Under the pieces are notes generated by a model that was not told the origin of the DNA, did no database searches, and worked only from the letters and a program-made list of their open reading frames with translations. From the NCBI GenBank assembly GCA_965200115.1, contig OZ241336.1, positions 2,914,001 to 2,978,000 on the forward strand: 64,000 bases of DNA, written 5' to 3'. Shown here one piece after another: positions 59,236 through 64,000 of the stretch (positions are counted from its first letter, which is position 1; the number at the start of each line of letters is the position of its first letter). The stretch comes from JAPOUP01 sp026708635 (GTDB lineage Bacteria > Pseudomonadota > Alphaproteobacteria > Rhodobacterales > Rhodobacteraceae). A program made the position numbers and the translations under genes.

Positions 59236-60303
59236 ATGACTGAAGTCCGAGTCCGGGATGTGCGCAAGGCCTACGGCTCGACGGATGTGATCCATGGTAT
59301 GGATTTCACGATTCCCGACGGTGAGTTCGTGGTTCTGGTCGGGCCTTCCGGATGCGGAAAATCCACGCTTCTGCGGATGATCGCGGGGTTGGAGAGCGTC
59401 ACTTCCGGAACGATCGCGATTGGCGACAGAGTGGTCAACGGCGTGCCGCCGTCGGATCGCGACATCGCAATGGTATTCCAGAACTACGCGCTCTACCCAC
59501 ATAAGACCGTCAGGTCGAACATGTCCTTCGCGCTCCGGATGCGGCGTATGGGCAAGGCTGAGATCGATCGCCGTGTCGCCCAGGCGGCTGAGGTCCTGGG
59601 ACTTGTACCCTACCTTGAACGCTATCCCCGTTCGCTTTCCGGCGGTCAGCGGCAACGCGTGGCCATGGGACGCGCGATTGTCCGCGATCCCCAAGTCTTT
59701 CTTTTCGATGAGCCGCTGTCAAACCTGGACGCGAAGCTTCGCGTGCAGATGCGTACCGAGATTCGGGAATTGCACCAGCGCCTCAGGACAACGACCATCT
59801 ACGTGACGCACGATCAGATAGAGGCCATGACCATGGCTGACCGGATAGTGGTGATGGAAAGCGGCCAAATTCGACAGATCGGCCCGCCCCTCGAGCTTTA
59901 CGACAGGCCCGCCAACCGATTTGTCGCCGAGTTCATCGGGTCGCCGTCCATGAACCTTCTTGACGGTCATATCAGGTGTGGTGATGGGTCCGGAACGGAT
60001 GTGGAGATCGCGGGATATTCCGTTCCGGTGGCCAGCGACGCCGCTTTGGTCGACGGGATGAAAGTGAGGTTGGGCGTCAGGCCGGAGAGCCTCTCGCTTT
60101 CGGATGACGGACTGCCGGCGACCGTCTCGGTGGTGGAGCCGACCGGTTCGGAAACACATGTCGTGGCCAGGACCCAGGCGGCGGAGATCGTCGCCGTTTT
60201 CCGCGAGAGGCACTCACTGTCGCCGGGTCAGTCGATCTTCCTGTCGCCTGATTCCGCCCGGATCCATCTTTTTGACGCTGAGACCGGCGACAGGCTGAAC
60301 TGA
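59236..60303 (+). CDS. sugar ABC transporter ATPase (UgpC/MalK type)
   Basis: 355 residues. Walker A is [19 protein letters not shown], signature [16 protein letters not shown], Walker [18 protein letters not shown]-loop [15 protein letters not shown]. The C-terminal ~120 residues form the OB/TOBE regulatory domain ([21 protein letters not shown]). It energises a carbohydrate importer (CUT1 type). It is the first gene of the operon; binding protein and permeases are not in view and may lie beyond the window or elsewhere. Confidence 0.88.
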   Translation: MTEVRVRDVRKAYGSTDVIHGMDFTIPDGEFVVLVGPSGCGKSTLLRMIAGLESVTSGTIAIGDRVVNGVPPSDRDIAMVFQNYALYPHKTVRSNMSFALRMRRMGKAEIDRRVAQAAEVLGLVPYLERYPRSLSGGQRQRVAMGRAIVRDPQVFLFDEPLSNLDAKLRVQMRTEIRELHQRLRTTTIYVTHDQIEAMTMADRIVVMESGQIRQIGPPLELYDRPANRFVAEFIGSPSMNLLDGHIRCGDGSGTDVEIAGYSVPVASDAALVDGMKVRLGVRPESLSLSDDGLPATVSVVEPTGSETHVVARTQAAEIVAVFRERHSLSPGQSIFLSPDSARIHLFDAETGDRLN

Positions 60304-60416
60304 CCGGGTGTCTATGTGACCCAAACGGGAAGCCAGATCTCTGGGAAAGTCAGTGGAGCGGGAAATCCGGACCGAAATCTCGGATGAAGTTCTTCTGGCC
60401 ATGAAAGGGGGTACCT

Positions 60417-61400
60417 GTGACGGAAGATCAGTCGAAGCGCCACCGCTACGCGGCGCGCCTGAACGCTTTCAAGGCCGCTCTTCCGCCGAATCGGTGTGAC
60501 ACGCCGCATCTGCTTGCGGCCGCGGCTGGCGTAGGGAAACTCCATGCCGCCGACCTCAATTTCCCGGATCAGGTCTCTGTCAGCAATGAAGCGGAAGTGC
60601 GCGCCGCGCTCCAGGCCAATGACCTGCAACTGAACGGTATCGCCATGCGATATTACGGAGAGGCGGCGTTCGCGATCGGCGCATTCACCAATCCGGACCC
60701 CTCGGTCCGGCGGAGGGCTATCGACCGGACACGTGAGGCGATGGATCTCGGTGCCAGGCTCGGTGCCGGACAGGTGACGCTTTGGATGGGGCAGGATGGG
60801 TTCGACTATCCCTTTCAGATGGACTACGCCCGGGCTTGGGATGACACTATCTCGGCCATGGCCGAGGTTGCGGACCACAACCGCGAGATGGACGTTGCGA
60901 TCGAATACAAGCCGAACGACCCGCGCGCCTTTTCGCTGATGCCGGATGTCGGAACGACACTTCTCGCCGTGCGTGAGCTGGACCGGCCCAATGTCGGCGT
61001 GACGCTCGATTTCGCGCATGTCCTCTATGCGGACGAGATGCCAGCCTGCGCCGTGCTTCTTGTCGCGCGAAATTCCCGCCTGCTTGGCGTTCACCTCAAC
61101 GACGGTTATGGTAGACGTGATGACGGATTGATGGTCGGCACGGTTCATCCGGTCGCGACGGTAGAGTTCTTCCTCGAGCTTGATCGCATAGGTTATGACG
61201 GTGTGATCTACTTTGACACGTTCCCGGATCACTCCGGACTGGACCCCGTCGAGGAGGTCCGAACGAACATCCGGATGGCGGAACGATTCCGCGCCGTAGC
61301 CGGAGTACTGCGCGGTAACCGGGACCTCGCCGAGGCGGTGGCCCGCCAGGACGCCGCTCTCAGCCAGCGCATCGTTGCCCGCGCACTCTACGGAGAATGA
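60417..61400 (+). CDS. TIM-barrel sugar isomerase/epimerase-like protein
   Basis: 327 residues from GTG 60417 (AAAGGGGG upstream). Xylose-isomerase-like barrel with plausible metal ligands: Glu in MDVAIEYKPNDP, Asp in VGVTLDFAHVLY, His/Asp in LGVHLNDGYGR and Asp in VIYFDTFPDHSG. Likely interconverts a ketose and aldose or epimerises the imported sugar. Coupled to the kinase gene by a 4-bp overlap. Confidence 0.8.
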   Translation: MTEDQSKRHRYAARLNAFKAALPPNRCDTPHLLAAAAGVGKLHAADLNFPDQVSVSNEAEVRAALQANDLQLNGIAMRYYGEAAFAIGAFTNPDPSVRRRAIDRTREAMDLGARLGAGQVTLWMGQDGFDYPFQMDYARAWDDTISAMAEVADHNREMDVAIEYKPNDPRAFSLMPDVGTTLLAVRELDRPNVGVTLDFAHVLYADEMPACAVLLVARNSRLLGVHLNDGYGRRDDGLMVGTVHPVATVEFFLELDRIGYDGVIYFDTFPDHSGLDPVEEVRTNIRMAERFRAVAGVLRGNRDLAEAVARQDAALSQRIVARALYGE

Positions 61401-62278
61401 GTGAGATCGTCGTTCTCGGCGCGCTGCACCATGACGTCGTCGTGGATGCTCTACGCATGCCGCGACTGGATGAAACACTTCCCGGCATACATGTCGACCA
61501 CCGCTTCGGCGGTAAGGGTGGCAACCAAGCCGTGGCGGCCGCCCGGATGGGCGCCCGCGTGTCGATGGCCGGGCGAATCGGGCGCGATACGGCCGCCGGG
61601 ACAGTCCGCGCCGCCCTGGAGGTGGAGGGCGTGGAGCACTCCCGCGTTCTTGAGATCGATGCGCCAACCGGAGCCAGCGTCGCCATTACGCTTCCGTCGG
61701 GCGAGTACGGCGCCGTCATCGTTCCCGGCGCGAATCTCGACAATGACGGCAATGATGCCTGGCGGGAACCGCCCTCCGCGGGTCTTATCCAAAACGAAAT
61801 TCCCGAGGCCGCGAATCTCGCGTTCGCTTCCGACCTGCCTTCCGAAGCCTTGCTGATCGCAAATGCCGCTCCGGCGCGTCGGCTCGCCAGCGAACTGGCG
61901 GGACGGATCGACGTCCTGGTCGTGAACACCGTTGAGGCCGAGGGTCTTACAGGGTGTCGCGATCCGGACTCCGCGCTGTCCGCGCTGTACGGCATGGTGC
62001 GGGGCGCCGTCATACTGACCCGAGGTGCGGAAGGGGTCATGTTGCGGGAAAACGGCCGGATCACGCGTCATCCGGGCCATTCGGTGGAGGTTGTGAGCGC
62101 CCACGGGGCGGGGGACATGTTCACCGGCGCTCTCGCCGCCCGACTGACGTCGGGCGAACCGCTGGAGTCCGCGCTGCGTTTTGCCCAGGCCGCTGCCGGA
62201 CTGTTCGTGTCCTCGCCCATTGACCGTAGGCGCGAAGTCACATACGCCGCCGTTGAGGCGTTCCTTGCCCCGGGGTAG
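61397..62278 (+). CDS. ribokinase-like (PfkB) carbohydrate kinase
   Basis: 293 residues. N-terminal signature FGGKGGNQAVAAARMGARVS and C-terminal SAHGAGDMFTGALAARLTSG with the catalytic Asp. ASVAITLPSGEYGAVIVPGA is ribokinase-like. It presumably phosphorylates the product of the upstream isomerase. Confidence 0.85.
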   Translation: MSEIVVLGALHHDVVVDALRMPRLDETLPGIHVDHRFGGKGGNQAVAAARMGARVSMAGRIGRDTAAGTVRAALEVEGVEHSRVLEIDAPTGASVAITLPSGEYGAVIVPGANLDNDGNDAWREPPSAGLIQNEIPEAANLAFASDLPSEALLIANAAPARRLASELAGRIDVLVVNTVEAEGLTGCRDPDSALSALYGMVRGAVILTRGAEGVMLRENGRITRHPGHSVEVVSAHGAGDMFTGALAARLTSGEPLESALRFAQAAAGLFVSSPIDRRREVTYAAVEAFLAPG

Positions 62279-62341
62279 ACGCGAGGCGGTGCGTCCGTGA
62301 TCGATACTGTCCACGCCGGGGATGATAGTGGGAAAGGATCG

Positions 62342-63145
62342 ATGACCAGATACGAGGCGCTGTTCGGAACGGTCAAGCCCGTTATCGGCATGGTTCATCT
62401 GGGCGCCTTGCCGGGAGCACCGCTCCATGATGCTGACCGAGGCTTGGACGGCCTTGTGGCGTCGGCGCGGGCGGATCTCGCTGCCCTGCAGGAGGCGGGA
62501 TTCGACGCCGTTTTGTTCGGAAACGAAAACGACAGACCCTACGAACTGGATGTCGATTCCGCGTCTACCGCCACGATGGCATTTGTAATCGGTCAGTTGA
62601 GGAGCGAGATCACGGTTCCCTTCGGCGTCAACGTTCTCTGGGATCCGATGGCGACTGTCGCGCTCGCGGCATCCACCGGCGCCGCGTTCTGCCGTGAGAT
62701 CTTTACGGGCACGTATGCCTCCGATATGGGATTTTGGTCTCCCGATGCGGGCAAGGCAATGCGCTACCGTGATCGTCTGGGGCGTTCGGACCTCGTCATG
62801 CTCTACAACGTCTCCGCCGAGTTCGCGGACAGCCTTGACCGCCGGCCGCTTCAGGACAGGGCCCGGTCCGCGGTCTTTTCCTCGATTCCCGATGCCGTTC
62901 TGGTTTCCGGCACCATCACCGGCGAGGCCGCGGAACTGCGGGATCTGGAAGCGGTTAAGGTGGTGCTGCCGCATACTCCGGTGATGGCCAACACGGGCGT
63001 GAGGCATGACACCGTCGCCGACGTCCTGAGGATCGCGGATGGCTGCGTTGTCGGCTCGGCATTGAAGTTCGATGGCGATACGTGGAAAGCGGTGGATCCC
63101 GTCCGGGCGCGGGATTTCATGCGGCGGGCAAGATCCGTTACATGA
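62342..63145 (+). CDS. BtpA/SgcQ family protein
   Basis: 267 residues from ATG 62342 (GGGAAAGG upstream; GTG 62297 less likely). Family start KPVIGMVHLGALPGAPLHD, then GFDAVLFGNENDRPYEL, PFGVNVLWDPMATVALAAST and a late MANTGVRHDTVADVLRIADG. TIM-barrel-like (phosphate-binding) family; BtpA affects photosystem I in cyanobacteria and SgcQ sits in the enterobacterial sgc locus. Biochemical activity unknown. ATGA overlap with the next gene. Confidence 0.85.
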   Translation: MTRYEALFGTVKPVIGMVHLGALPGAPLHDADRGLDGLVASARADLAALQEAGFDAVLFGNENDRPYELDVDSASTATMAFVIGQLRSEITVPFGVNVLWDPMATVALAASTGAAFCREIFTGTYASDMGFWSPDAGKAMRYRDRLGRSDLVMLYNVSAEFADSLDRRPLQDRARSAVFSSIPDAVLVSGTITGEAAELRDLEAVKVVLPHTPVMANTGVRHDTVADVLRIADGCVVGSALKFDGDTWKAVDPVRARDFMRRARSVT

Positions 63146-64000
63146 GTATTCGTGACCTCCTTATCGACCTCATGTCAGTTCCCGGACTTTCGGGACACGA
63201 GGATCGTGTGCGCCGGCGGATTTCCGGTCACCTCCGCCCGTTGCCCGTGGCGAGCGATCGGTTAGGCAATCTCTGGACCACCCTTGAGGGCCGTGGGCCG
63301 AACGTACTTCTGTTCACCCATATGGATCAGCCCGGTTTTGTGGTCCGTAGGATCGAAGCCAATGGCTTTCTCCGTCTCCAGCGTGTCGGCGGTGTGCCCG
63401 AACGTGCCCTTGCCAGCCAGATGGTAACCGTCTGTCTCCGCGAGGGGCGGGATATCGATGGGGTTATCGCCAACAAGAGTCACCATGCCACGACCCCGGA
63501 GGAGAGGTACACGGTTGTTCGCTGTTCAGACCTTTATGTTGACTGCGGCTTTGACACCCGCGAGGCGGCCGAGTCGACCGGTATCCGTATCGGCGCTCCG
63601 GTCGTCTATCGTCCCGGCGGTTGGGAACTGGGGGAACACCGCGTAACAGGTCCCGCCATCGATGACCGGGCGGGTTGCGCCGTCCTGATCGAGGTGGCCC
63701 GCATGCTTGCCGGCCGCGGTGACGGCCCGACCGTTCACGTCGCCTTCACGACCCAGGAGGAATTCTCCCTGCGCGGTGCGCAGCCATTGGCGCAGCGGTT
63801 GCGGCCGGACATCGCCATTCAGGTCGATATCATGCTGGCCACCGATACGCCCGACATGACTGGTCTGGGCGAAATGCTTCTGGGCCAGGGGCCGGGAATC
63901 AGTCTTTACAGTTTCCACGGCCGTGGCACCCTCAATGGAGTGATCCCGCATCCGGCGATGGTCAGGCTGTTCGAGACAACGGCTGGCGGTATCGGCGTGT
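63142..64000 (+). CDS. M42-family metallopeptidase/endoglucanase-like protein, cut by window end
   Basis: 286 residues visible from ATG 63142; the frame is open to the last base. M42 metal-site motifs: first His/Asp in LFTHMDQPGF, bridging Asp in PAIDDRAGCAV, the Glu pair in TTQEEFSLRGAQ and Asp in QVDIMLATDTPD. This is the SgcX-like partner of the BtpA/SgcQ protein. M42 proteins are tetrahedral aminopeptidases, but SgcX-type members in sugar operons have no proven substrate; deacetylation or sugar-amide hydrolysis is conceivable. Confidence 0.82.
   Translation, partial: MSIRDLLIDLMSVPGLSGHEDRVRRRISGHLRPLPVASDRLGNLWTTLEGRGPNVLLFTHMDQPGFVVRRIEANGFLRLQRVGGVPERALASQMVTVCLREGRDIDGVIANKSHHATTPEERYTVVRCSDLYVDCGFDTREAAESTGIRIGAPVVYRPGGWELGEHRVTGPAIDDRAGCAVLIEVARMLAGRGDGPTVHVAFTTQEEFSLRGAQPLAQRLRPDIAIQVDIMLATDTPDMTGLGEMLLGQGPGISLYSFHGRGTLNGVIPHPAMVRLFETTAGGIGV

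Overview
The window is GC-rich DNA from an alphaproteobacterium, most likely of the Rhodobacterales or a close relative. This is inferred from the split b/b' F0 ATP synthase operon (atpI-atpB-atpE-atpF'-atpF without F1 genes), the accD-folC pair, an mreB-mreC-mreD-mrdA-rodA cell-shape operon whose MreB looks rhodobacterial, and a LivFGHM-coupled aromatic-acid CoA operon. No rRNA, tRNA or CRISPR array was recognised.

Layout. 1-4.4 kb: three consecutive modular surface lipoproteins with TbpB-like C-terminal barrels (the first is cut by the window edge). 4.5-5.5 kb: a small decaying island with two frameshifted ORFans and a coiled-coil/TM protein. 6.0-19.8 kb: a long, tightly overlapping operon whose content fits aerobic CoA-dependent breakdown of 2-aminobenzoate (anthranilate) or a close aromatic acid: monooxygenase/OYE fusion, SDR, MarR regulator, enoyl-CoA hydratase, acyl-CoA dehydrogenase, aryl-CoA ligase, branched-chain-type ABC importer, thioesterase, RidA-like protein and beta-ketoadipyl-type thiolase. 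20-23 kb: MFS transporter, zapE, thpR. 23.3-26.5 kb: defence-like debris (hsdM and hsdR fragments), an intact AlbA_2/Schlafen-type protein and a Phd-Doc toxin-antitoxin pair with a clear promoter-operator. 27-36 kb: housekeeping genes (folC, accD, CPBP protease, ilvD, fadH, OmpA-like, AhpD-like).

36.2-44.5 kb is the mobile, gene-poor part. Inverted repeats of about 100 bp, bounded by an 11-bp direct repeat (CCCAATATAAG), enclose about 3.2 kb that holds a Cys-rich exported protein, a truncated paralogue of it and a dead IS30-type element. A feruloyl-CoA-synthase-like ligase with its GntR regulator follows, then an intact second IS30 copy in the opposite orientation and an IS630 transposase remnant.

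44.8-58.3 kb is again chromosomal core: EamA exporter, ArsR regulator, F0 ATP synthase with a good promoter, Ada-like methyltransferase, nth, adenosine-kinase-like PfkB, ghrA and the rod-shape operon. 59.2 kb to the end is an operon of an ABC sugar-importer ATPase, a TIM-barrel isomerase/epimerase, a ribokinase-like kinase, a BtpA/SgcQ protein and an M42 metallopeptidase-like protein (cut by the window end). It resembles in content the uncharacterised sgc locus of enterobacteria, but with an ABC importer instead of a PTS. This operon and the 36.9-40.1 kb element are the best candidates for something undescribed.
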